DNA of 64,000 nt, taken from NCBI GenBank assembly GCA_031271805.1, contig JAISUX010000091.1, forward strand, positions 29,753 through 93,752. The letters are read 5' to 3'. The notes beneath the pieces are model-generated. The model ran no database searches, was not told the origin of the DNA, and saw only the letters and a list, made by a program, of their open reading frames with translations. Shown here one piece after another: positions 26,754-36,980 of the stretch. The translations under genes were made by a program, and so were the position numbers. This DNA comes from Tannerella sp. (GTDB lineage: Bacteria; Bacteroidota; Bacteroidia; Bacteroidales; Tannerellaceae). Every line of letters starts with the position of its first letter. Within the stretch, counting starts at the first letter, position 1.

Positions 26754-28235
26754 ATGTCCGAATCTCGAAACATAGAAAGCAGCAAATCGATGACCAAACA
26801 GCATTTGTTGGAACATCTGCAAGACATTGAATGGGATAATTTCGAGGTCAAAAAAGCCGAGAACAAATTGCCCCAAAATTGTTGAGATACCGTGAGTGCG
26901 TTTGCCAACACTTCGGGTGGATGGATCGTTTTGGGTGTGTCGCAAAACGGAAAAACATTTGAAATCACAGGCGTTACCGATATGGAAAAATTGGAGCAGG
27001 ACTTGGGAAATACACTGCGTTCAAAAAATAAATTCAATGTAGTTATCAATCCTACTTTTCAAAAATTCAACATTGACGGCAAAAAAGTGTTAGCGTGTTT
27101 TATTCCATCGTCTGACGTTAAACCTGTTTATTACAACAGTTTGCAAAACACTTTCATTCGTACGGGCAGTGGCGACCAGCGAGCCACTGATTTTGAAATC
27201 AGTGCACTGTTTCGCGACCAGACCTTTGGAACAATGTCGGAAAAAATCGTTGAGGGAACTTCGGTTGAGTCGCTGAATAGAAGTTCGTACAACCGTTTTC
27301 GTGAATATCTGAAATGGCGAAATCCAGATTTGCGTTACAATCAAATGAGCGATGACGAATTTAACCGCCGTTTAAAAATTGTAAAAGATGGGAAACTGAC
27401 TTACGGCGGTTTGCTGTTTTTAGGTAAAAACGAAGAAATTACCGACACCTTTTCTGATTTTCGCATTGATTATTTTGAAATTCCGGGTACAAATTATTCC
27501 GATGCCGCAGTTCGTTACACATACCGAATCGACGAACAAGAAAACCTTTGGGAATACTATTTTGTGTTGTTTCAACGCTTGAAAAATTATGCCAATAATC
27601 CATTGACTATCGGTGAAATGGGTATCGGACACGAGGATACAAAAGAGATCGACGCTTTGCGCGAAGCGCTTGTTAACTTGCTCATTCACAGCGACTATTT
27701 CAGTATAATGAAACCGCGTATCCGTGTATTTACCAATCGTATCGAATTTGAAAATCCTGGTAGTTTGCCGCTTCCTGTCGAAGAACTTCTGAAAATAGAC
27801 GAATCGTTACCGAGAAATCCTGTTTTAGCAAAATTTTTCCGTGTAGCAAAACTTTGTGAGAGTGGCGGTTACGGTTTTGATAAAATGCTCGAATGGAAGA
27901 AACAAACCGGCAACAATGTTACTTTTGAAACCTCAATCGGTAAGACAAAATTTGCATTTTTTATCGACACAACAAAGATTGCAAAAGATGAAAGCGACAA
28001 TGAAAATGTCGTAAAGAATGTCGCAAACGATGTCGCAAAGAATTTAACTGAAAGACAGCAAATTATAGTAAAATTCATGTGTGATTTACCCACCATTACG
28101 GCAGAAGAAATGTCGCAAAGGCTATCCGTTGCACAACGCACAATACAGCGTGATATACAGGCACTTACAAAATCGGGAATTGTTCGCCGTGAGGGAGGAC
28201 GTTCTGACGGTAAATGGCTGATTGTAGAACAATAA
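26754..28235 (+). pseudogene. AlbA_2 (Schlafen-like)/RecG-like ATP-binding domain transcriptional regulator with an in-frame TGA at 26883-26885
   Basis: MSESRNIESSKSMTKQHLLEHLQDIEWDNFEVKKAENKLPQNC*DTVSAFANTSGGWIVLGV...; C-terminal HTH (AEEMSQRLSVAQRTIQRDIQAL). Confidence 0.85.
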
Positions 28236-28242
28236 GTTAGTT

Positions 28243-28284
28243 TCAGAAATCCACGCTTAGACGCAGGTTTAGTTGGCGTCCGGT
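28243..28284. repeat. 42-bp perfect direct repeat, right copy (3' end and stop codon of the TonB receptor gene)
   Basis: Identical to 26599-26640; minus strand encodes TGRQLNLRLSVDF*. Confidence 0.97.
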
Positions 28285-30663
28285 AAGATAGTTAGGCACG
28301 GATGATTGTTCTCCATAAACATCTGTAATCCAGTAATATGAATTGGTATTGCTGATGCCGAAGAGGTTGAATACATCGACTCCGAGCCATATATTCTTGA
28401 AATGACTGAAGAAGGCGCGGTCCATGATGGCGTCACTCTCGCCTGCAATCCGGTAAACAAAGCCGATGTCAACGCGGCGGTATGGCGGCAGGCGATAGCG
28501 GAACGATTCCCATCCTTTGTTCGGAATGGTGACCGGCAGACCTCCCGATAACATGCCTTTGAGGTTTATCATTGCCCGCTTGTTGCCCGGGAAATAGTCC
28601 TGAAAATATAGGGAAATGTTATAGAGCTGGTCGTTTGGCGTCGGCACAGTCAGGGTATTGTTAATCGTCTGCCGCGCCTTCATCAGCGAGACGCTAAGCC
28701 ATGAGTCGGCGCCCTGGACGAACTCGCCGAAGAACTTCATGTCGATGCCCATTGAGTAGCCCTTCGCCACATTATAGCCGTAATAGCGAATCTTGACATT
28801 ATCAATGGTATAGGGATTGATGTCATCCAACTTCTTGTAATAAAGCTCGGTAGTAAACTTGAAATTCCGGCTGATGGCGCGAAAAGTGTAGTCGCCGCCG
28901 ATAATAAAATGGGTTGAACGTTGTGAACGCAGTTTAGAGTTGAGATTAACGATGTTATTGCCGTTCTCGTCGGTGACAACCGAGCGCAATTCTTTGTAGA
29001 ACGGCGGCTGATAGTAAAGTCCTGTGGCAAAGCGCATTATCAGGTTTTGTTCCGTTGTGGGAATGAATCCGACAGACAGGCGCGGGCTTATAATCGTCTC
29101 GCGATTGTAGTCCCAATAGCTCCCGCGCACACCGCCGATGACAGTGAACATGCCCTGTGCGGTGCGAAACTTGAAAACATCCTGAATATAAGCCGAATAA
29201 CGCATACTCGACAGATCATTATCCGAAAAGAGGTTGCTGATGACGTTGACGGCCGTGCCTGTCTGAGGCAGGCTATAGCCCGACGAATCGCGACTTTCCC
29301 ACTCGCCTATGCGGTCGCTGATACGCTCGATTTGGGCGTTGACGCCGAATTTGAGCACGTTGCTCGCGTTAATCTTGGCTATCCCGAATGTGCCGACGTT
29401 GGCGACAGTCGAATGTAAACGATTACGGGCGTGTTCGTGGTAACTCGCAACGTCTAAAGCCGATTTGATATCATCGGTCGTCGTTCCTTTTTCGGCCGTA
29501 TTCTGCAAATATTCGCCCGTGATGTCGTAACTTTCTTCCTCACGACTGTTGAAAGCCGAGGCTTGAATGCCATACTGCACATCTTCGCTGCGTGTATATT
29601 TCAGCGTCATTGCGCCGAAAAGCGTTTGAAAACTGTCGCGTTCCTTGCCGTCGAAGTAAACACGGAAACTTAACGGATTCTTAGCCGTACCGTATGAAGT
29701 CATACGAGTATGAGGCGTGAAATTATAGTTGTTAAGCGACAGATTACCAAGAAAATCAGCCTCGAATTTGGAGTTAAAGCGGTAGGTGATAAATGTCTGG
29801 ACGTCAGTGTAATTAGGGTCATATTCCGCCTCAGTATCCATTGTTCCTAACAGCGAGCGGTTGGTCTTGTAACGTACTCCGGTCACTTGAGTGAGCTTGC
29901 CGACCGAATTGCCGACGTAGGCGCTACCGCCGAGCATACTCACTGTCGCCGAGCCTTCAAACTCCTGAGGCCGTTTATAAGTTATGTCGAGAACGGAACT
30001 CATCTTGTCGCCATACCGCGCCTCAAAGCCACCGGCAGAAAACTGCACATTAGCCGTCATCTCCGGATTGATGAAACTCAAGCCCTCCTGCTGTCCGGAG
30101 CGTATCAGTAGCGGGCGGAAGACTTCTAGGCCGTTCACATAAATGATATTCTCGTCGTAATTGCCACCCCGCACCGAATATTGCGTACTCAGCTCATTAT
30201 TAGACGATACGCCGGCATACGTCACGATAAGGCTCTCAATGCTGCCGCCGGAAGGGTCGGGCAATATTTTCATGCGACCGGCGTCAAGCGACTGCATCAT
30301 ATCGGCCTGATTACGGTGTGACGTGACCGATACTTCGCCGAGTTCTATCGACGAGTAACTCATTTTGACGTTCAGCCGGATATCTTGAGTCAGCGAAGGA
30401 ATAATCCGCTCGGATTTGTTGTATCCGAGGCAGGAAAAGACTAATACAACAGAATCGCCGGTCGCTACAGTCAACGAATAATAACCCTTTTCGTTGGTCG
30501 CCGTCCCGATTACCGTCCCTTTAACTCTGATATTGACCAATTCGATAGGGTTATTGTCTGCGTCGCGCACATTACCGAAAATTCGTGCACGACGAACTTC
30601 CTGTCCCATAGCCTCACCTGTCAAAACAGTAAAAATCAGACATATAATTATTCTTTTTATCAT
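28243..30663 (-). CDS. TonB-dependent receptor with N-terminal CarboxypepD_reg-like domain
   Basis: Signal peptide, ARIFGNVRDADNNPIELVNIRVKGTVIGTATNEKGYYSL, plug domain, ...RQLNLRLSVDF terminus. Confidence 0.92.
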   Translation of the reverse strand: MIKRIIICLIFTVLTGEAMGQEVRRARIFGNVRDADNNPIELVNIRVKGTVIGTATNEKGYYSLTVATGDSVVLVFSCLGYNKSERIIPSLTQDIRLNVKMSYSSIELGEVSVTSHRNQADMMQSLDAGRMKILPDPSGGSIESLIVTYAGVSSNNELSTQYSVRGGNYDENIIYVNGLEVFRPLLIRSGQQEGLSFINPEMTANVQFSAGGFEARYGDKMSSVLDITYKRPQEFEGSATVSMLGGSAYVGNSVGKLTQVTGVRYKTNRSLLGTMDTEAEYDPNYTDVQTFITYRFNSKFEADFLGNLSLNNYNFTPHTRMTSYGTAKNPLSFRVYFDGKERDSFQTLFGAMTLKYTRSEDVQYGIQASAFNSREEESYDITGEYLQNTAEKGTTTDDIKSALDVASYHEHARNRLHSTVANVGTFGIAKINASNVLKFGVNAQIERISDRIGEWESRDSSGYSLPQTGTAVNVISNLFSDNDLSSMRYSAYIQDVFKFRTAQGMFTVIGGVRGSYWDYNRETIISPRLSVGFIPTTEQNLIMRFATGLYYQPPFYKELRSVVTDENGNNIVNLNSKLRSQRSTHFIIGGDYTFRAISRNFKFTTELYYKKLDDINPYTIDNVKIRYYGYNVAKGYSMGIDMKFFGEFVQGADSWLSVSLMKARQTINNTLTVPTPNDQLYNISLYFQDYFPGNKRAMINLKGMLSGGLPVTIPNKGWESFRYRLPPYRRVDIGFVYRIAGESDAIMDRAFFSHFKNIWLGVDVFNLFGISNTNSYYWITDVYGEQSSVPNYLTGRQLNLRLSVDF

Positions 30664-30788
30664 ATTCACGCTTGTTTGCAACAATAGATTATAAACGCGA
30701 AAAATCTTAAAAACGTATGTTTCTGTCTGAAAATACTTGGAAATATCGACTATGAAGCGTACATTTGCATTTCATTTTCAGTATAAAT

Positions 30789-31586
30789 ATGGAAAGTTTT
30801 GAATCATTTTTGGGCATGAAAGTTGTGTTGATAGGCGCCGGTAATGTAGCGACGCATCTCTCGACGGCATTGCGGAAAGCCGGATATCGAATATTGCAGG
30901 TTTACAGTCGCAGCATCGAAAGCGCCAAAACTTTGGCTCAAACTTTAAATTGCTCATTTACAACATATTATTCCGAAATACGTGAAGACGCCGACGTTTA
31001 TATTTTCGCCCTGAAGGACGACTCCCTGCCTGATGCCATTGCCGGCATCACACCTAATGACGGCTTATGGATTCATACTTCCGGAAGTGTTCCCATCGAC
31101 GTGTTTAAGGGTTATGTGAAGCGTTACGGCGTCATGTACCCTTTGCAAACATTCTCGAAAGAGCGTTATAAGGATTTCAATAATGTGCCGATTTTCGTTG
31201 AGGGCGTAGGCGAAGACGAGGAGTTTGCAGTGCATCAAATAGCCTCTTCGATATCGAGCTGCGTAAGCTTTTTGTCGTCCGAAAAACGCAAATACCTGCA
31301 CCTTGCAGCCGTTTTTGCCTGCAATTTCACGAATCATCTGTATTCGCTCGCATGGGATATACTTGAAAAACAGGATATTAATCCATCTGTTTTGCTTCCA
31401 TTGATTGACGAGACCGCGGCCAAGGTGCACGTCATGCGTCCTGACACCGCGCAAACCGGCCCCGCCGTCCGTTTCGATACGAATATCATTGCTAAGCACC
31501 TCTCAATGCTCGACGATAAACTATCCGAAGATATTTATAATTTAATAAGCGAAAGTATTCATTATAAAGCAATTACAAAACAATGA
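30789..31586 (+). CDS. DUF2520 / Rossmann-like NAD(P)-binding protein
   Basis: [34 protein letters not shown]-terminal helical region typical of DUF2520 proteins. Confidence 0.85.
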   Translation: MESFESFLGMKVVLIGAGNVATHLSTALRKAGYRILQVYSRSIESAKTLAQTLNCSFTTYYSEIREDADVYIFALKDDSLPDAIAGITPNDGLWIHTSGSVPIDVFKGYVKRYGVMYPLQTFSKERYKDFNNVPIFVEGVGEDEEFAVHQIASSISSCVSFLSSEKRKYLHLAAVFACNFTNHLYSLAWDILEKQDINPSVLLPLIDETAAKVHVMRPDTAQTGPAVRFDTNIIAKHLSMLDDKLSEDIYNLISESIHYKAITKQ

Positions 31587-32098
31587 TAAATTACGATTTA
31601 ACGAAAATAAAAGCATTTGTATTTGACGTTGACGGCGTTCTGTCGGCAAATGTCATTCCACTCGCTGTCAATGGCGACCCGATGCGCACCGTCAATATCA
31701 AGGACGGTTACGCTCTTCAACTTGCTGTCAAAAAAGGCTTCGAGATCGGCATCATAACAGGCGGTTATACCGACGCGGTACGCATACGTTTCGAACGACT
31801 CGGAATCAATCATATTTATATGCGAAGCAGCATCAAACTCAAAGACTATGAGGATTTTCTGCTCGCGACAGGCCTGAAGGACGAAGAAATCCTCTATTGC
31901 GGTGATGATATGCCGGACTATGCAGTAATGATGCGGGCAGGACTGCCTGTCGCACCAGCTGATGCCGACTTTGAAATCAAACGCATAGCCAAATACGTCA
32001 GCCCAGCAGCCGGCGGTTACGGCGTCGCCCGCGATGTCATCGAACAAACCTTGAAAGTACAAGGCTTGTGGCTCGACGACGATGCTTTCGGATGGTAA
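31583..32098 (+). CDS. KdsC-like HAD phosphatase (3-deoxy-D-manno-octulosonate 8-phosphate phosphatase family)
   Basis: [57 protein letters not shown]. Confidence 0.88.
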   Translation: MINYDLTKIKAFVFDVDGVLSANVIPLAVNGDPMRTVNIKDGYALQLAVKKGFEIGIITGGYTDAVRIRFERLGINHIYMRSSIKLKDYEDFLLATGLKDEEILYCGDDMPDYAVMMRAGLPVAPADADFEIKRIAKYVSPAAGGYGVARDVIEQTLKVQGLWLDDDAFGW

Positions 32099-32196
32099 AC
32101 CGATTCAACGCCGGAACACCGATAAATAATATTTTTTCCTGCGGCTTGTTGTCGATTAGAAAACTTTTGCTACTTTTGTGAAAAATATTTTCGAGT

Positions 32197-34260
32197 ATGA
32201 TTAACAAAGAATTGATAAATCCAAGGAGCATAGTTGTGGTAGGAGGGTCGAACAAGACTTCCAAACCCGGAGGAAACTGTATCCGCAACCTGCTAAACGG
32301 CGGCTATAACGGCAAACTATATGCTGTAAACGCCAAAGAAACTGAAGTTCAGGGTCTTAAATGCTACCAAGATGTGAAGGACATTCCGCAGACCGACTTA
32401 GCTATAATTGCCGTACCGGCGGCGGCTTGCCTCGATATAGTAAAGACCCTTACTGCCGAAAAAGGTGTTAAGGCTTTCATTATGTACACTGCCGGCTTCG
32501 GCGAAGAGAGCGCCGAGGGCGGCAAACTCGAAAAGGAAATCGCCGAGGTCATCGACCGGGCAAAGGCAAGCCTTATCGGGCCTAACTGCATCGGTATGCT
32601 CAACCGTTATCACCACAGCCTTTTCACGCTTCCGATACCGACTATCGACCCTTTCGGCATCGACATGATTTCGAGTTCCGGAGGGACGTGCATCTTTATA
32701 ATGGAATCGGCCATCAGGATGGGCTTACGTTTCAACTCGGTGTGGTCGATTGGCAACGCCGCTCAGATCGGAGTGGAAGACGTGCTCGAATACATGGATG
32801 AGAACTTCAATCCGGCGCTTGACTCCAAGATAAAACTGCTTTATATTGAGAGCATTAGAGAACCGGACAAGTTGCTCGAACACACGACTTCACTTATTCG
32901 CAAGGGCTGCAAGATAGCCGCCATCAAGTCGGGGACATCGAAATCGGGGATACGCGCTGCGTCGTCGCACACCGGCGCGATGGCTAATCCCGACCTTGCC
33001 GTCGAAGCTCTTTTCCGCAAAGCCGGCGTCGTGCGTTGCTACAGCCGTGAGGAACTCGCCACACTCGGCGCCGTATTCACCCTCAAGGAACTGAAAGGCA
33101 AGAATATAGCTATTGTAACTCATGCCGGCGGACCGGCGGTAATCCTGACCGACGCCCTTTCAAAAGGTGGCATGAACATTCCGAATCTGTCGGATACTGC
33201 CATAGCTAAAGATTTGAAAACAAAGCTATTACCCGGATCGTCGGTAAGTAATCCCATCGACATACTCGGTACGGGCGAACCTAAACATCTTGCCGTCGCT
33301 ATCGACTATTGCGAGAAGAAATTTAAGAACATCGACGGAATGGCGGTCATTTTCGGAAGCCCCGGACTGACACAGGTTTACGAGGCCTACGACGTGCTCG
33401 ACAAGAAGATGCGGACTTGCACGAAGCCTATTTTCCCGGTGCTACCGTCGGTAAGTACGGCCTTGGATGAAACTGACTTTTTCGTCAAGAAAGGGCATGT
33501 CAATTTTAGCGATGAGGTAGGTCTCGCCAATGCGTTGACTAAAATCTTGCAAACGCCGCATCCGTTACCTAACAATTTGGAACTCAAAGGAGTAGATATT
33601 CCGGTGATTCGCAGAATCATCGACGGCATACCCGATTCCGGATACATCGCGCCTGCTTATGTTCAATCTCTCTTTAAAGCCGCCGGAATCCCGATGGTCG
33701 AAGAACTTGCGTCGGACAAATGGGACGAGATCCGCGACTTCGCGTCACGCATAGAATATCCTGTTGCAGCTAAAGTCGTCGGGCCTGTACACAAGTCCGA
33801 CGTCGGCGGCGTGGCGTTGAATATCCGTAGCGAGAAGCACCTCGAAATTGAGTTCAACCGCCTGATGGAAATCGCTGGCGCCAAGGCCGTTCTTGTGCAG
33901 CCGATGCTCAAAGGCATGGAACTTTTCGCCGGTGCAAAATATGAAGATAAATTCGGACACATCGTCTTGTGCGGCCTCGGCGGTATTTTTGTCGAAATAT
34001 TCGAGGACGTCGCTTCAGGTCTGGCGCCGCTTGCAACAGAGGAGGCGATCTCTATGATACGCTCCCTGCGCGGCTACAAGGTTTTCAAGGGCGCCCGCGG
34101 GCAGGAGGGCATCGACGAGAACCAGTTCGCCCGCATAATCGTGCATCTTTCAGCCCTTTTGCGCTTCGCCACCGAAATCAAAGAACTCGACATCAATCCC
34201 CTGCTTGCCACCTCGAAAGGCATAATTGCCGTCGATGCACGCATCAGGATTGAAAAATAA
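32197..34260 (+). CDS. ADP-forming acetate/acyl-CoA synthetase (fused CoA-binding, ligase and ATP-grasp domains)
   Basis: [45 protein letters not shown]-term ATP-grasp [18 protein letters not shown]. Confidence 0.92.
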   Translation: MINKELINPRSIVVVGGSNKTSKPGGNCIRNLLNGGYNGKLYAVNAKETEVQGLKCYQDVKDIPQTDLAIIAVPAAACLDIVKTLTAEKGVKAFIMYTAGFGEESAEGGKLEKEIAEVIDRAKASLIGPNCIGMLNRYHHSLFTLPIPTIDPFGIDMISSSGGTCIFIMESAIRMGLRFNSVWSIGNAAQIGVEDVLEYMDENFNPALDSKIKLLYIESIREPDKLLEHTTSLIRKGCKIAAIKSGTSKSGIRAASSHTGAMANPDLAVEALFRKAGVVRCYSREELATLGAVFTLKELKGKNIAIVTHAGGPAVILTDALSKGGMNIPNLSDTAIAKDLKTKLLPGSSVSNPIDILGTGEPKHLAVAIDYCEKKFKNIDGMAVIFGSPGLTQVYEAYDVLDKKMRTCTKPIFPVLPSVSTALDETDFFVKKGHVNFSDEVGLANALTKILQTPHPLPNNLELKGVDIPVIRRIIDGIPDSGYIAPAYVQSLFKAAGIPMVEELASDKWDEIRDFASRIEYPVAAKVVGPVHKSDVGGVALNIRSEKHLEIEFNRLMEIAGAKAVLVQPMLKGMELFAGAKYEDKFGHIVLCGLGGIFVEIFEDVASGLAPLATEEAISMIRSLRGYKVFKGARGQEGIDENQFARIIVHLSALLRFATEIKELDINPLLATSKGIIAVDARIRIEK

Positions 34261-34276
34261 TTCGTATATTTGCAAC

Positions 34277-35314
34277 ATGGAAGATAACGAATTTGACATT
34301 AGGGAGGAGGCTCGAAAGAGCGTCCCAGACCGGGAAAAGGAGTTCGAGAACAAGCTGCGACCGCTTGCTTTTGATGATTTCAAGGGGCAAGTGAAGGTGG
34401 TTGATAATCTTAAGGTGTTCGTCAAAGCCGCACGGATGCGCGGCGAGGCGCTCGATCACGTGCTGCTGCATGGACCTCCGGGTCTGGGCAAGACAACGCT
34501 GTCAAACATCATCTCAAACGAACTCGGCGTGGGTATTAAAATCACGTCCGGCCCTGTTCTCGACAAGCCCGGCGACCTTGCGGGCGTGCTGACATCGCTC
34601 GACCGTAACGACGTCCTGTTTATTGATGAAATCCATCGCCTCAGCCCTATTGTGGAGGAATATCTCTATTCTGCGATGGAAGATTATCGCATTGATATTA
34701 TGATAGATAAAGGTCCGAGCGCCCGCTCTATCCAGATAGATTTGTCGCCCTTCACGCTTATAGGCGCCACAACACGTAGTGGTCTGTTAACCAGCCCATT
34801 ACGTGCTCGATTCGGCATAAACATGCACTTGGAATACTACGATGTGGAGACGCTGACACGGATTGTACTTCGTAGCGCGGAGATTCTCGGTGTGAGGTGC
34901 GACCTCAATGCTGCAAAAGAGATTGCCGGACGCAGCCGCGGTACGCCGCGCGTATGCAACTCGCTGTTGCGGCGAGTGCGCGATTTTGCACAAGTCAAAG
35001 GTAGCGGCGACATCGACAAAGCCATCTCCTGCTATGCCCTCGAAGCCCTTAACATCGACCGCTATGGCCTCGACAGCATTGATAATAAACTGCTTAATAC
35101 TATTATAGATAAGTTCGGCGGCGGTCCGGTAGGTCTTACTACCCTCGCAACCGCCCTGAGCGAAGACCCGGGCACGCTTGAAGAGGTTTATGAGCCGTTC
35201 CTGATACAGGAAGGCTTCCTCAAACGCACCCCGCGCGGACGCGAAGTAACCGACCTCGCCTACCAACACCTCGGCAAAACCCGCTTCATCGCACATGGTT
35301 CGCTGTTTGAATAA
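34277..35314 (+). CDS. ruvB: Holliday junction branch migration DNA helicase RuvB
   Basis: [65 protein letters not shown]. Confidence 0.97.
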   Translation: MEDNEFDIREEARKSVPDREKEFENKLRPLAFDDFKGQVKVVDNLKVFVKAARMRGEALDHVLLHGPPGLGKTTLSNIISNELGVGIKITSGPVLDKPGDLAGVLTSLDRNDVLFIDEIHRLSPIVEEYLYSAMEDYRIDIMIDKGPSARSIQIDLSPFTLIGATTRSGLLTSPLRARFGINMHLEYYDVETLTRIVLRSAEILGVRCDLNAAKEIAGRSRGTPRVCNSLLRRVRDFAQVKGSGDIDKAISCYALEALNIDRYGLDSIDNKLLNTIIDKFGGGPVGLTTLATALSEDPGTLEEVYEPFLIQEGFLKRTPRGREVTDLAYQHLGKTRFIAHGSLFE

Positions 35315-35398
35315 ATAAAATGGAATGTATTTCGGTGATTTTTTGTCGGTTTTATTTTAAAAGAAGAAGAAATGTGTATCTTTGCCCCAAAAAAGCGA

Positions 35399-36910
35399 AT
35401 GGCAGAACTGAGTAATAACAGCGTCTCCGCTATTGAAAAGAGCAAAGGCGGGATGCGGCAATTAGCCAAAGATACTGCTATCTACGGGATGAGCAGTATT
35501 ATTGGGCGTGTACTTAACTGGTTGTTAGTGCCTATGTACACTCGCGTACTTATTAATACTGGTGAGTACGGGATTGTCACCAACATCTACGGCTGGACGG
35601 CGCTGCTCCTGATCCTTCTGACTTACGGTATGGAGACAGGGTTTTTCCGGTTTATAAACCGGAAGGACGAAGCCAAACCGTTGCAAATTTACTCCACAAC
35701 CCTATATAGCATAGCATCTACTTCGCTGATATTCACCATATTAATCTCATCATTCATCTCGCCGGTCAGCGCCGCACTGGGTTATGCCGACCACCCCGAA
35801 TATATCGGAATGATGGCTTGCATAGTGGCCGTTGACGCTTTCTGCTGCATACCTTTTGCCTACCTGCGCTACCGCAACCGCCCTGTCCGCTTCGCAATCA
35901 TAAAGTTGCTCAACATCTTTCTCAACATCTTCCTCAACATCTTTTTCCTCGTGATATGTCCGGCGCTCAATAAGTCCAACTCGCAGTTAATCAGCTGGTT
36001 TTACCGTCCGGACTATGGTGTGGGATACATTTTTATCGCTAATGTGTTTACAACGGCATTTACGCTGCTGATGCTCCTACCCGACATGTTACCGGGATTG
36101 AAAGTCAAGCCTAATATACTGAAACTCAAAGAGATGATACGATATTCATTCCCGTTGCTAATACTTGGCGTAGCTGGGATTCTCAACCAAACGGCGGATA
36201 AGATTCTATACCCGTTTCTCTTTGAAGATAAAGCTGTTGCAGAAGCACAACTCGGCATTTACGGCGCCTGTTTCAAGATTGCCGTCATAATGGTGATGTT
36301 CATTCAGGCGTTCCGATACGCCTACGAGCCGTACATCTTTGCCAAACACCGAGCCGACGATAACCGCAAATCCTACGTCGAAGCCATGAAATATTTCATA
36401 ATCTTTGCATTAGTGATATTCCTCGGCGTGATGTTTTACTTGGATATCATCAAATATTTCGTCGGCTCAAACTATTATGCCGGACTATCGGTCGTGCCGA
36501 TAGTGATGCTCGGCGAACTTTTTTTCGGCATCTATTTCAACCTCTCGATGTGGTACAAACTGACCGACCAAACGCGCTGGGGGGCATATTTTTCGATTAT
36601 AGGATGTGTAGCTACAGTGCTGATAATCATACTATTTGTACCTCATTACGGCTTTATAGCCTGTGCCTGGGCATCGTTTGCAAGTAACTTAGTGATGATG
36701 CTACTCTCGTACTTTATCGGCCGAAAACGCTTTCCCGTAGCTTACGACATGCGTTCGGCCTTGATTTACACCATTTTAGCCACCGCATGCTACTTTGCCG
36801 CCATGTTGCCGGAAATTGATTCGGAAGTGCTGAAATTCGGGTACAGGACGCTTATTTTACTTGCCTTTCTGGGGATAGTGATTAAAAAAGAAAAAATAAA
36901 TAATCATTAA
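35399..36910 (+). CDS. Polysaccharide biosynthesis flippase (Wzx/MATE-like)
   Basis: Multi-TM; LAKDTAIYGMSSIIGRVLNWLLVPMYTRVLINTGEYGIVTNIY. Confidence 0.9.
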   Translation: MAELSNNSVSAIEKSKGGMRQLAKDTAIYGMSSIIGRVLNWLLVPMYTRVLINTGEYGIVTNIYGWTALLLILLTYGMETGFFRFINRKDEAKPLQIYSTTLYSIASTSLIFTILISSFISPVSAALGYADHPEYIGMMACIVAVDAFCCIPFAYLRYRNRPVRFAIIKLLNIFLNIFLNIFFLVICPALNKSNSQLISWFYRPDYGVGYIFIANVFTTAFTLLMLLPDMLPGLKVKPNILKLKEMIRYSFPLLILGVAGILNQTADKILYPFLFEDKAVAEAQLGIYGACFKIAVIMVMFIQAFRYAYEPYIFAKHRADDNRKSYVEAMKYFIIFALVIFLGVMFYLDIIKYFVGSNYYAGLSVVPIVMLGELFFGIYFNLSMWYKLTDQTRWGAYFSIIGCVATVLIIILFVPHYGFIACAWASFASNLVMMLLSYFIGRKRFPVAYDMRSALIYTILATACYFAAMLPEIDSEVLKFGYRTLILLAFLGIVIKKEKINNH

Positions 36911-36980
36911 AATATTCAACAAACAACTATCCATACCGCATTTTTTTTATAAATTTGCGCCTTGATAAAAAATATATTAT

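Noticed and set aside
34265-34279. Possible leaderless ruvB transcript (TATATTTG five bases before the ATG)
   Set aside because: The -7 element is good but no TTTG/TTG element is found at the expected spacing; too weak to claim.
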